From positions 21,994 through 85,993 of the forward strand of contig CAMHAM010000010.1 in the NCBI GenBank assembly GCA_946183415.1: a stretch of DNA of 64,000 nt, written 5' to 3'. This DNA is from an uncultured Prevotella sp. (GTDB taxonomy: Bacteria; Bacteroidota; Bacteroidia; Bacteroidales; Bacteroidaceae). Numbering within the stretch: the stretch's first letter is position 1; each line of letters opens with the position of its first letter. Shown here in pieces: positions 41,430 through 49,963 of this stretch. The translations under genes and the position numbers were made by a program. The notes below the pieces were generated by a model. It ran no database searches. It worked only from the letters and a program-made list of their open reading frames with translations, and was not told the DNA's origin.

Positions 41430-41437
41430 AAACGTTT
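41430..41437. promoter_or_regulatory. AAACGTTT palindrome upstream of susC
   Basis: Lies 54 bp upstream of the susC -7 box, nearly the same distance as the copy in front of the GH28-GH105 operon (2908). It also lies between the divergent GH28 and susC. Confidence 0.35.
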
Positions 41438-41483
41438 TCAGTATTTTTTAACCCAAAATAAGTATTATTTCACAATAATTTAT

Positions 41484-41491
41484 TAACTTTG
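41484..41491 (+). promoter_or_regulatory. Bacteroidota -7 box for susC
   Basis: Reads TAACTTTG, a full match to TAnnTTTG, giving a leader of about 75 bases. No good -33 element, as expected for activator-dependent PUL promoters. Confidence 0.5.
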
Positions 41492-41573
41492 TGCCCGAAA
41501 TAGGCATCTATTGAAGATAAAACAAACAAAATATCTTATAATTAATTAATTTGTATAACTAAAACTAACGTGT

Positions 41574-44500
41574 ATGAATCTACAAATCAAAAGAGCCGCA
41601 ATGGCTATGCTTTTGTCTGTGTTCTGCTTCGTGGCTTATGCCCAGAAGACGGTCACAGGTACTGTGGTGGACGCTACAGGTGAGCCCATGATTGGTGTTA
41701 GTATTCTTGTTGACGGTACCACCATCGGTGGCGTAACCGACTTCGACGGAAACTTCTCAATCAAGGACGTTCCTGAGAATGGTGTCCTAAAGATCTCTTA
41801 CATCGGCTACAAGGACCAAAAGATCTCCGTAGCCGGAAAGAGCAGTATTAACGTCACTCTGGAAGAGGACGCTGCCAGTCTCGATGAGATCGTGGTCGTA
41901 GGTTACGGTACGATGAAGAAGAAGGACTTGACGGGTGCTGTTGCCAGCGTGAAGACCGATGACCTTGCAAAGGTGGCAGGTGCTAACGCTCTGTCGGCTA
42001 TGCAGGCAAAGGTTCCTGGTGTTGACCTCCAGCAGTCTAACGGTGGTCAGGCCGGTGAAGGTGTGAGCATGACCCTCCGTGGTAACCGCTCACTGTTGGC
42101 CGGTAACGGACCTCTGGTTATCGTTGACGGTGTAGAGTACGGCTCTACCCTCGACATTCCTGCCAGCGACATCGAGTCGATGGATATCCTGAAGGACGCT
42201 GCCTCTACTGCTATCTACGGTACGAAGGGTGCCAACGGTGTGATCCTGATCACTACCAAGCGCGGTAAGGCCGGCAGAACCTCTGTAACCTTCAATGGCT
42301 ATCTGTCATTCAACAGTGCTACTGGTATTGTAAAGCCTATGTATGGCGACACTGAAGTACAGCGTCTGATTGACAAGAAGAACTATGAGGATGCAGCCGC
42401 CAACGGTTGGAACTTCACCAACTCGGCTACACCAGCAGACGTGCTGACCTTCAACCTGGAGGATCAGACTCCAACGCTCGACATCTATAATGACAAGTCG
42501 TACACTGACTGGCTCGACATGATCATGAAGAACAGCGTATCTCAGAACTATGAGGTTGCTGTTCAGGGTGGTAACGAGAAGACCAACTTCAACGTATCAA
42601 TGGCTGCCATGGACGACAAGGGTCTTCTGAAGGGCGATAAGTACAAACGTTATACAGGTCGCGTCAACATTGACCATCAGATTAACAGAATCGTTAAGAT
42701 CGGTGCCAGCATCTCTTATGCTTACAAGAGCAACGACAAGCGTAATGGTGGTGTGTTCAACCAGGCACAGAAGATGACCTCTATTACTCACGCTTATCTG
42801 AATGATGGCAGTATCAATGCTACTCCTAACCCCTGGTATCCCGCACACTGTTCTCCTCTTCTTGACGAGGATGGCGCATACCAGCGCAATATCGAGAGCA
42901 CCCGCTTCTTTGGTAGTGGCTATCTGCAGCTCAACCCGTTTAAGGGCTTTACCCTGAGATCTCAGTTCACGATGGACCGTAACGATTCTCGTACAGGTAC
43001 CTATCAGGACTACCATAGCCAGGCTCGCTATCAGTCGCCTACCACAACCTATATCGGTAACGACAAGAGCGTCGGCACAAAGTATGTATGGCAGAACACG
43101 GCCAACTACAACAAGGAGATTGGCAAACATGACATGACTTTCCTGCTCGGACACGAAATGTCACAGACCGTAACTGAAACGAGCAGCATCTCAGGTGATG
43201 CAGGTTCTGAAAGCTATAAGACCGGCTCATTCTACGATGTCAGCAAGATCGGCTCTCCACTGGTTACCTCTTCTTATGTAAAGAGCTCTATGCTTTCATT
43301 CTTCGCACGTGCCAACTACTCTTTCGATGGCAAGTATCTGCTGCAGGCCTCTATACGTGCTGATGGTTCTTCAGTACTCGCAGATGGCCACAAGTGGGGT
43401 TACTTCCCCTCAGTCAGCGCTGGTTGGCGTCTCTCAGAGGAGAGCTTCATGTCTGGTGCAAAATCATGGCTCGACAACCTGAAGATCCGCGTATCTTGGG
43501 GTCTTTCTGGTAACGCTGCCATCGATGCTTACCAGACTCTGGCTACCATTTCTTCAATCGTTCCCAACTCTACAGAGAAGGCCCCGATGACCATGGCTAA
43601 TCCTGAACTGACTTGGGAAAAGACATCTGCCTTGAACATCGGTCTCGACTTCTCATTCATCAATGGCCGCATCTACGGTACCATTGAGTATTACAACAGT
43701 AAGACCTACGACCTGTTGTACTATAAGACCGCTCCTCCCTCTTCTGTATTTACCAGCACCATCTCTAACGTTGGTAAGACAAAGGGCCACGGTTGGGAAA
43801 TATCTCTCGGTGCTGTTCCTGTAAAGACCAACGCCTTTACTTGGGATCTGACTGCTTCTGCCACCTTCGCACGTGACAAGGTTGAAGAACTGGCCGACGG
43901 TATCGAGCAGTTCGTAAGTGGAACAACTATCCTGAAGGTCGGTGAGCCTGTATCTGCATACTATGCTTACGACATGGATGGCTGCTGGGGTATCGGTGAG
44001 TTCGACCAGTACATGGCTTCACACCCCGACTTTAAGAAGCCTCAGGCCGACTACGGTGATCCTGGTACACCAAAGGTGATTGACACCAACAACGACGGCG
44101 AGATCGATGACAGCGACAAGATCATCTACAACCGCAGCCCGAAGGCTATCCTCGGTCTGAGCACATCGCTGACCTACAAGGATATCTCACTGAGTGTTTC
44201 AACAATGGCTCGTCTGGGCGGATACCTCGACTATGCAGGTTATGGTCTCTACCTCTACGACAACGCCAACTGGGGTGAGTTGAGCGACCTGGGTTACTGG
44301 ACTCCTAACAATCAGGGGGCAGACATTCCTTCACCTGGTTGCGCCGGTGCTACTCCTACCTTCTACAAGAGCTCCATCCAGATCCAGAAAGCTGACTACT
44401 TCAAGATCAAGGACATCACACTGGCATACAACCTGCCAAAGAGCTTCCTGAAGAAGATCCTCATCAGCAATGCTCGCATCTATGGCTCTCTGAAGAACTT

Positions 44501-44603
44501 CTTCACCTTCAGCCACTTCGACAACTACGATCCTGAGCGTGGCGGTTCTGTGAACTTCCCGCTGATGAAGCAGGCTGTGATTGGTCTTAACATAACTTTC
44601 TAA
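41574..44603 (+). CDS. SusC/RagA-family TonB-dependent outer membrane transporter
   Basis: The 1009-residue protein has a signal peptide ending near VAYAQ. A carboxypeptidase-regulatory-like domain follows (VTGTVVDATGEPMIGVSILV, TDFDGNFSIKDV), then the TonB box region (LDEIVVVGYGTMKKKDLTGA), the plug (GANALSAMQAKVPGVDLQQS, STAIYGTKGANGVILITTKRG) and the beta-barrel ending in ITF. It imports glycans larger than about a disaccharide through the outer membrane, working with the SusD lipoprotein encoded 19 bases downstream. It is the uptake component of this polysaccharide utilisation region. A strong terminator follows susD. The glycan specificity cannot be read directly; neighbours suggest pectic or hemicellulosic oligosaccharides. 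Confidence 0.97.
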   Translation: MNLQIKRAAMAMLLSVFCFVAYAQKTVTGTVVDATGEPMIGVSILVDGTTIGGVTDFDGNFSIKDVPENGVLKISYIGYKDQKISVAGKSSINVTLEEDAASLDEIVVVGYGTMKKKDLTGAVASVKTDDLAKVAGANALSAMQAKVPGVDLQQSNGGQAGEGVSMTLRGNRSLLAGNGPLVIVDGVEYGSTLDIPASDIESMDILKDAASTAIYGTKGANGVILITTKRGKAGRTSVTFNGYLSFNSATGIVKPMYGDTEVQRLIDKKNYEDAAANGWNFTNSATPADVLTFNLEDQTPTLDIYNDKSYTDWLDMIMKNSVSQNYEVAVQGGNEKTNFNVSMAAMDDKGLLKGDKYKRYTGRVNIDHQINRIVKIGASISYAYKSNDKRNGGVFNQAQKMTSITHAYLNDGSINATPNPWYPAHCSPLLDEDGAYQRNIESTRFFGSGYLQLNPFKGFTLRSQFTMDRNDSRTGTYQDYHSQARYQSPTTTYIGNDKSVGTKYVWQNTANYNKEIGKHDMTFLLGHEMSQTVTETSSISGDAGSESYKTGSFYDVSKIGSPLVTSSYVKSSMLSFFARANYSFDGKYLLQASIRADGSSVLADGHKWGYFPSVSAGWRLSEESFMSGAKSWLDNLKIRVSWGLSGNAAIDAYQTLATISSIVPNSTEKAPMTMANPELTWEKTSALNIGLDFSFINGRIYGTIEYYNSKTYDLLYYKTAPPSSVFTSTISNVGKTKGHGWEISLGAVPVKTNAFTWDLTASATFARDKVEELADGIEQFVSGTTILKVGEPVSAYYAYDMDGCWGIGEFDQYMASHPDFKKPQADYGDPGTPKVIDTNNDGEIDDSDKIIYNRSPKAILGLSTSLTYKDISLSVSTMARLGGYLDYAGYGLYLYDNANWGELSDLGYWTPNNQGADIPSPGCAGATPTFYKSSIQIQKADYFKIKDITLAYNLPKSFLKKILISNARIYGSLKNFFTFSHFDNYDPERGGSVNFPLMKQAVIGLNITF

Positions 44604-44622
44604 ATCAATAATGAGAATCGAT

Positions 44623-46737
44623 ATGAAAAAGATATTAAGTATGTTCTTTGTGACCGCAGCCTTCGCGCTGGGCACAACCTCCTGCTCAGACTTCTTGGAG
44701 GAGGACAACAAGACTGGTGAGACTGCCGACTTGGCATACAACACCATATCGGGTATCGACGGACTGATCACCTCAGCCTATGACTATACTCACGGCTGGT
44801 GGGGCAAGGAGCCGTCACTCGGACTCGCCGAGATGGGCAGCGACCTGTTCTATTTCGGATATGATAACAAGCAGAAGTCTTTACTGAAGTATGACATCTC
44901 TGCAGAGGCTCTTGGCAACAACGTAGCCGACAACCCATGTCTCGACCAGTACTGGGAGATGTTCTACGCTGGTATCGACGTTTGTAACAACGCTCTGAAG
45001 TATGTGCCTACCTGTACAGTCATCGACGACAACAAGAAAGCTGCATATACTGCTGACGCTCTCTTCCTCCGTGCACTGTACTACTCTCAGATGGTAGCAA
45101 TGTGGGGCCCGATTCCCTACAACTCAGAGCCCATCGGAGCCATCAACAACAACCCTGTACGTATCCCCGAGGCTGAGGTATATGCCAATATCCTCAACGA
45201 CCTGAAGAAGGCGATGGAGAACTACAAGCAGGCCAACGTGATGACACCAAAGGCTGCAACAGCTGCAGGCCGTGCCTACTACTACTCTGCAGAAGCTCTC
45301 TATGCTCGCGTAGCCCTCTATGCTGCCTCTTGGCTGGGTGCCAGCAGCGTGAACGGTTTTGGCAACCTCTACACTGAGGCTCTGAACGCAGCTACCGACG
45401 TTATCAACAACTCAGGTGCCAAGTTCTATGACCGTTATCAGGACACTTGGAACATGAACAACGAGGAGGCTACTGTCAACACCGAGAACCTCTTTGCAGT
45501 TCACTACTCCAACGATCTCTCTGCTGGTCGTGACAACTGCGTACCTTACCGTTTCTCTGATGGTGGTACAGGTCAGTACAACTCTCTGATCACCCGTACA
45601 GGCTATAGCCGCCAGGGTGGTAGTGCCTCTCTGTTGATGTTCCCCTCACTGTGGAACAACGGTGCCGACGACCTCGGCGGCAACGGTCAGAAGGACACTC
45701 AGGTATTCTTCCGTATGGCTGCTGGTAAGACCACTATCAAGAGTAAGATGACTGGTGAGAACGTTGAGTGCGGTAAGTACTACTCTCCTTACGGACGTGG
45801 ATTTACCCGCTACCTGCCTTCACTCTACTTCTGGCAGTTGCTGGAGAGCGTTAAAGAGACCGACCAGCGTTACAACGGTACACTGATCACCGCTTATCGC
45901 ATCCCTTACGAGCTGTCGAAGAATCCTGAGAAGTATCCGAAGATGTCTGAGCAGGAGTTCAAGGACTACGATGAGGCATACAAGGAAGACGGAAACTACT
46001 TCAACGGTGGTGGTATCGCCATTCTCTATAGCATCCTTGACGGTAACTCTGCTGAGGGTCAGGCTCTCCAGGCCGAGGCTAAGGACAAGTATCGTCTGCA
46101 GTTCGCATTCGGTGGTGACATCCCTGTTTACACCTCTGGCGATCCCGCAACAGCTCTGCCAACTGAGGGTGGTAAGGCCAAGTCTGACGTCTATGGTGAC
46201 GACCGCTATAAGAGTGAGAAGATCGAAGGACGCCGTTCTTATCCATGTATCAAGAAGTTCCTCGATGACCAGTACAACCCCAGCTATCCTACTCATGACC
46301 TGAGCTACCGCGACATCATGGTGCTCCGTTTGGCTGAGATGTACCTCATCAAGGCTGAGGCTGAACTCGCTACTGGCGGCAACGCCCTGAGTACTATCAA
46401 CGAGCTGCGCACCGCCCGTGCTATCGCTGGTAAGGACAACACCATCAAGGGTACTGTTGATATCGAGACAATCCTGCAGGAGCGCGCTCTTGAGCTCTGC
46501 GGTGAGTACCAGCGCTGGTTCGACCTGAAGCGTACCCACACGCTCATCAGCCACGTGAAAGCTTATAACGCACAGGCTTCTGGTAACATTGCTGCCAAGC
46601 ACTACTATCGCCCGATTCCTCTCAACGAGCTCGAGGCTGTTACCAACCGTGCAGAAATCAGCGTTGCTCAGGATGCTAATGGCGTACTCCAGTACACCTC
46701 TACAACTGATGGCATGTGGCAGAATCCTGGATATTAA
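44623..46737 (+). CDS. SusD/RagB-family surface glycan-binding lipoprotein
   Basis: The start at 44623 (MKKILSMFFVTAAFALGTTS, lipobox Cys21) is preferred over an ATG four codons upstream. The product is about 704 residues, long for the family (500-650). LTADALFLRALYYSQMVAMWGPIPY-like text (seen as ADALFLRALYYSQMVAMWG), the TPR-like helices and RDIMVLRLAEMYLIKAEAEL with ERALELCGEYQRWFDLKR are SusD hallmarks. It caps the SusC barrel and binds the substrate at the cell surface. It forms an operon with susC; the terminator at 46761-46793 ends the transcript. No surface glycan-binding SusE/F-type protein follows, the next gene being a GH9. Confidence 0.95.
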   Translation: MKKILSMFFVTAAFALGTTSCSDFLEEDNKTGETADLAYNTISGIDGLITSAYDYTHGWWGKEPSLGLAEMGSDLFYFGYDNKQKSLLKYDISAEALGNNVADNPCLDQYWEMFYAGIDVCNNALKYVPTCTVIDDNKKAAYTADALFLRALYYSQMVAMWGPIPYNSEPIGAINNNPVRIPEAEVYANILNDLKKAMENYKQANVMTPKAATAAGRAYYYSAEALYARVALYAASWLGASSVNGFGNLYTEALNAATDVINNSGAKFYDRYQDTWNMNNEEATVNTENLFAVHYSNDLSAGRDNCVPYRFSDGGTGQYNSLITRTGYSRQGGSASLLMFPSLWNNGADDLGGNGQKDTQVFFRMAAGKTTIKSKMTGENVECGKYYSPYGRGFTRYLPSLYFWQLLESVKETDQRYNGTLITAYRIPYELSKNPEKYPKMSEQEFKDYDEAYKEDGNYFNGGGIAILYSILDGNSAEGQALQAEAKDKYRLQFAFGGDIPVYTSGDPATALPTEGGKAKSDVYGDDRYKSEKIEGRRSYPCIKKFLDDQYNPSYPTHDLSYRDIMVLRLAEMYLIKAEAELATGGNALSTINELRTARAIAGKDNTIKGTVDIETILQERALELCGEYQRWFDLKRTHTLISHVKAYNAQASGNIAAKHYYRPIPLNELEAVTNRAEISVAQDANGVLQYTSTTDGMWQNPGY

Positions 46738-46760
46738 TCCTATTTCTCCATATTCATTCA

Positions 46761-46793
46761 ATCTCCCGTTCAATCGAGCGGGAGATTTTTTTT
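46761..46793 (+). terminator. Rho-independent terminator after susD
   Basis: ATCTCCCG / CGGGAGAT, 8-bp perfect stem, 10-nt loop, eight T. Confidence 0.85.
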
Positions 46794-46907
46794 GTAGTCT
46801 AACGTTAACATTCTATAATTATCAAGGCTGTCTTTTAACTTTACCCGCGTGAATACGTTAAATTAAAAATAACCACACTTATTATCAACAAAACTAAATT
46901 TACATAT

Positions 46908-49535
46908 ATGAATAAACGTATTCTTTTATCATTGGCTGTGCTCGCCACTACCTTTGGCTGGGCACAAGACCTGAAACTCAATGATCTCGAGTACTTCGAG
47001 CGTCAAGGTGTAAACGTACTCGTCTATAGCAACAGCTTCAACGGCGGTTTCAACGACGAGAAGAACTCTGGTATCGAGGTCATCCATCATGGTGTGCGCA
47101 CCATCCAGGGAGGAGCCGTCCGTCTGAACAACACCCCGGAACAGTGGGATCTCGTGCCTACGATGACCAGTCGAAAGGTGGATCGTGAGAAGGGAACCAT
47201 CGAGGTGGGACTACGCTACGATTACTATGATTTTGACAGCCGCGTCGTGGTCACGGCCAAGGGTAAGGCTGTAGAGATTGCCGTATGGCTCGACAAGCCT
47301 GTCCCAGAGAAACTGGCTGGCGAAGCAGGTTTCAACCTGGAATTTCTGCCCTCACAGTATTGGCTGAAGACTTTCACGATGGACGGCCGTCAGAACCGTT
47401 TCCCACGATATGCTACCAGTCAGACCATCGCTCGTCCTAACAGTGAAAAGCCCCGTCAGTTTAAGGGCTTCAAGACCTACGACGATCGTGGTACCGATCA
47501 GTTTGTCGATCCCCTACCCCTCGAGACTGGCCACTCCATCGTGATGGCTGCCGACGCCCCTGAGCGGATGGTGCGTATCAGCAGTGACGATGCCGAGTTG
47601 AAGCTCTATGACGGACGCATGCTGGCACAGAACGGTTGGTTCGTACTGCGCAGCGTACTGCCAAAGGGAAAGACGGGTAAAGTCGTCACATGGACGGTAG
47701 AGCCTCACGCCATCCCAGGATGGATCCGGGAGCCGAATATCGGCTTCTGTCAGGTAGGCTATACGCCCGACCAGCCTAAGGTTGCCGTCATCGAACTCGA
47801 CAAGCAGGACAAGCCCCAGACCTCTGCCACACTGATGCGCATCAAGGTCGACGGCAGTACTGAGGAAGCCTACAAGGGCGACATCCAGAACTGGGGGCCC
47901 TACTTCAAATACAACTATGTGAAGTTCGACTTCTCATCAGTGCGAGAGCCTGGTGTCTACTACATCCAGTATGGCCATACGAAAACCAACAATTTCCTCA
48001 TCGACGAGCATGTCTACGACAAGATTACCGATGCCACCACCGATGTCTGGGTGCCCATCCACATGAACCACATGTACGTCACCGAAGGCTATCGCACCTG
48101 GCATGGAGAACCTTTCAAGGAGGGCTATCTACAGGCACCTGAGAGCGACCACTTCGACCTGCACCGCCAAGGACCAACCACAGACACAAAATACAAACCC
48201 TACGAGCTTATTCCCGGTCTGAATGTCGGAGGTTTCTTTGATGCAGGTGATTTCGACATTGAGACGGGCTCAAACATCAGCGTGGTACAGAATTTCATCC
48301 GTGCCTGGGAGTTGTTCAAGCCCTTGCGCGATGAAACCTTCGTCAGCCAGAAACAGCGCTACGTCGACCTTCACCGTCCTGACGGGGTGCCCGACATCCT
48401 GCAGTTTATCGAGCATGGCACACTCAACCTCGTGGCTCAGGCTGAGCAGATCGGCCACATGGCACAGACGCTCTCAAACTCTATCCTCGACAACTATCAT
48501 CATCTGGGCGATGCTGCATCCATCACCGATGGTCTGCACTATGATCCCAGTCTGAAGCCCTATGAGGTATCTGCTGATGGCAAACGCAGTGGCACACCCG
48601 ATGACATGTGGGCCTTCACCACGCGTAATCCCTATCTCGACCTCCGTGCCGCCACCATGTTCGCTGCTGCCAGTCGTGCTCTTCGAGGCTATAACGACAA
48701 CCTGGCCGAGCGTGCCCTCACCCAGTCGAAACGACTCATGAAGGAGGGTACGGAACTCATAAAAGAACTTGCAGCTAAAGGCCGCCAGAATGTGACCGAC
48801 TACAGTTGGCTCGACGGCTTCGAATTTGGAAGCAATTCTGCTGCCAAACCCGACAAAAAGCGTCAGAAACTGATGGAGCGCAGTCGCAGGAATAGTGAAT
48901 TGTTAGGCGATATGGCAACAAACCTGCAGCTCTACGGAGCCACACAGGATAAGCAGTATCTCAACAACTTCGAAAAGCAGATATGGGACGCTCTCGAACT
49001 GGCACTGCCTTACAACATGCAGACAGCTCTCGACGCCGTACCATATATGGACGAAGCCTACAAGCAGAAACTGCGTCCCTACGTGGAAAAGTACAAGGAA
49101 TACATCCAGAACTTCGACAAGCAGAATCCCTATGGTGTACCCATCGGACTGGGCAACTGGGCTGGTGTAAACATGGTGCTCAACTTCGGTATCGCCGTGA
49201 ACTATGCCCACCTTTATTATCCTGATATCGTCAGCAAGGATGAGATCTATCGCGTTGCCAACTGGCTTTATGGCTGTCATCCCTATCACAACTACTCGTT
49301 CGTAGCCGTTGTAGGAGCAGCCCGTCCCAAGCAGGTGTTCTATGGGAACAACCGTGCCGACTTCTCTGCAATCCCAGGCAATGTGGCGCCTGGTCTGCTG
49401 TTCCGCAAGCCCGATCATTTTGAGAATTTCGACGACTGGCCCTTCCTCTGGGGACAGAATGAAGGCACCATCGCTGGTAATACCCAGTACATCATTTTTG
49501 GTTCAGCCTTCAAGAACTTAGTCCAAAAACAATAG
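46908..49535 (+). CDS. GH9 glycoside hydrolase with long N-terminal domain
   Basis: The 875-residue protein has a signal peptide (MNKRILLSLAVLATTFGWAQ). Residues about 25-275 are a beta-rich domain of unknown type. Residues about 280-370 are a CelD_N-like Ig domain (NIGFCQVGYTPDQPKVAVIE). The GH9 (alpha/alpha)6 barrel follows: GGFFDAGDFDIETGSN with the catalytic Asp pair (Asp445/Asp448), YGCHPYHNYSFV and WGQNEGTIAGNTQY with the acid Glu852. GH9 enzymes cut beta-1,4-glucans; in such PULs they may act on xyloglucan, glucomannan or mixed glucans. It has its own promoter region, with a TAACTTTA sequence at 46836, after the susD terminator. Confidence 0.9.
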   Translation: MNKRILLSLAVLATTFGWAQDLKLNDLEYFERQGVNVLVYSNSFNGGFNDEKNSGIEVIHHGVRTIQGGAVRLNNTPEQWDLVPTMTSRKVDREKGTIEVGLRYDYYDFDSRVVVTAKGKAVEIAVWLDKPVPEKLAGEAGFNLEFLPSQYWLKTFTMDGRQNRFPRYATSQTIARPNSEKPRQFKGFKTYDDRGTDQFVDPLPLETGHSIVMAADAPERMVRISSDDAELKLYDGRMLAQNGWFVLRSVLPKGKTGKVVTWTVEPHAIPGWIREPNIGFCQVGYTPDQPKVAVIELDKQDKPQTSATLMRIKVDGSTEEAYKGDIQNWGPYFKYNYVKFDFSSVREPGVYYIQYGHTKTNNFLIDEHVYDKITDATTDVWVPIHMNHMYVTEGYRTWHGEPFKEGYLQAPESDHFDLHRQGPTTDTKYKPYELIPGLNVGGFFDAGDFDIETGSNISVVQNFIRAWELFKPLRDETFVSQKQRYVDLHRPDGVPDILQFIEHGTLNLVAQAEQIGHMAQTLSNSILDNYHHLGDAASITDGLHYDPSLKPYEVSADGKRSGTPDDMWAFTTRNPYLDLRAATMFAAASRALRGYNDNLAERALTQSKRLMKEGTELIKELAAKGRQNVTDYSWLDGFEFGSNSAAKPDKKRQKLMERSRRNSELLGDMATNLQLYGATQDKQYLNNFEKQIWDALELALPYNMQTALDAVPYMDEAYKQKLRPYVEKYKEYIQNFDKQNPYGVPIGLGNWAGVNMVLNFGIAVNYAHLYYPDIVSKDEIYRVANWLYGCHPYHNYSFVAVVGAARPKQVFYGNNRADFSAIPGNVAPGLLFRKPDHFENFDDWPFLWGQNEGTIAGNTQYIIFGSAFKNLVQKQ

Positions 49536-49546
49536 TATTCTCCATA

Positions 49547-49587
49547 AGAGTTCCCCCACTCCAATTTGAGTGAGGGAATTCTTTTTT
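49547..49587 (+). terminator. Rho-independent terminator after GH9
   Basis: A 15-bp stem with one wobble and one mismatch (49547-49561 against 49568-49582), a 6-nt loop and a run of T. It ends the polysaccharide region. Confidence 0.75.
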
Positions 49588-49599
49588 CCTTCAAAATGC

Positions 49600-49628
49600 T
49601 TTGGTCTCAATTAAAAACCGTATCTTTG
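49600..49628 (+). promoter_or_regulatory. Candidate promoter of clpS-clpA-aat
   Basis: TATCTTTG at 49621-49628 matches the -7 consensus; TTTG at 49600 lies 17 bp upstream, slightly shorter than usual. The start codon follows 25 bp downstream. Confidence 0.45.
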
Positions 49629-49653
49629 TGGCGTGATTTGAATATGACAGCTA

Positions 49654-49962
49654 ATGGCAAAAGAACAATCAGCGACAAGGGAAAGGCAACGGACGGACCT
49701 GAAGGAACCGCGACGCTATAAGGTGACCATCTACAACGATGACTTCACCACCATGGAGTTTGTAGTGAAAATTCTGACGCAAGTATTTTTCAAGAGTGAG
49801 ACTGAGGCTGAGGCGCTGATGCTCCAAGTTCACCACTCCGACAAGGCTGTGGTGGGCATATACAGCTATGATGTGGCGACCTCGAAAGTAAGGAAAGCAA
49901 CGAGAATGGCCCGCGAAGCAGGCTTTCCGCTTCGTCTGACCGTTGAACCAGAAAAAGAGTAA
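49654..49962 (+). CDS. clpS: ATP-dependent Clp protease adaptor ClpS
   Basis: The 102-residue protein is a normal ClpS. YKVTIYNDDFTTMEFVV contains Asn28-Asp29-Asp30 and Met34, and VHHSDKAVVG contains His60; these correspond to the E. coli N34/D35/D36, M40 and H66 that bind N-terminal Leu, Phe, Tyr and Trp. ClpS brings such N-degron substrates to ClpA. It lies one base upstream of clpA, and aat follows, so the three genes form an operon. Confidence 0.96.
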   Translation: MAKEQSATRERQRTDLKEPRRYKVTIYNDDFTTMEFVVKILTQVFFKSETEAEALMLQVHHSDKAVVGIYSYDVATSKVRKATRMAREAGFPLRLTVEPEKE

Positions 49963-49963
49963 T

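Noticed and set aside
49943..49963. ClpA start at an ATG inside clpS
   Set aside because: It would add seven residues not typical of ClpA; the ATG at 49964, directly after the clpS stop, fits the operon.
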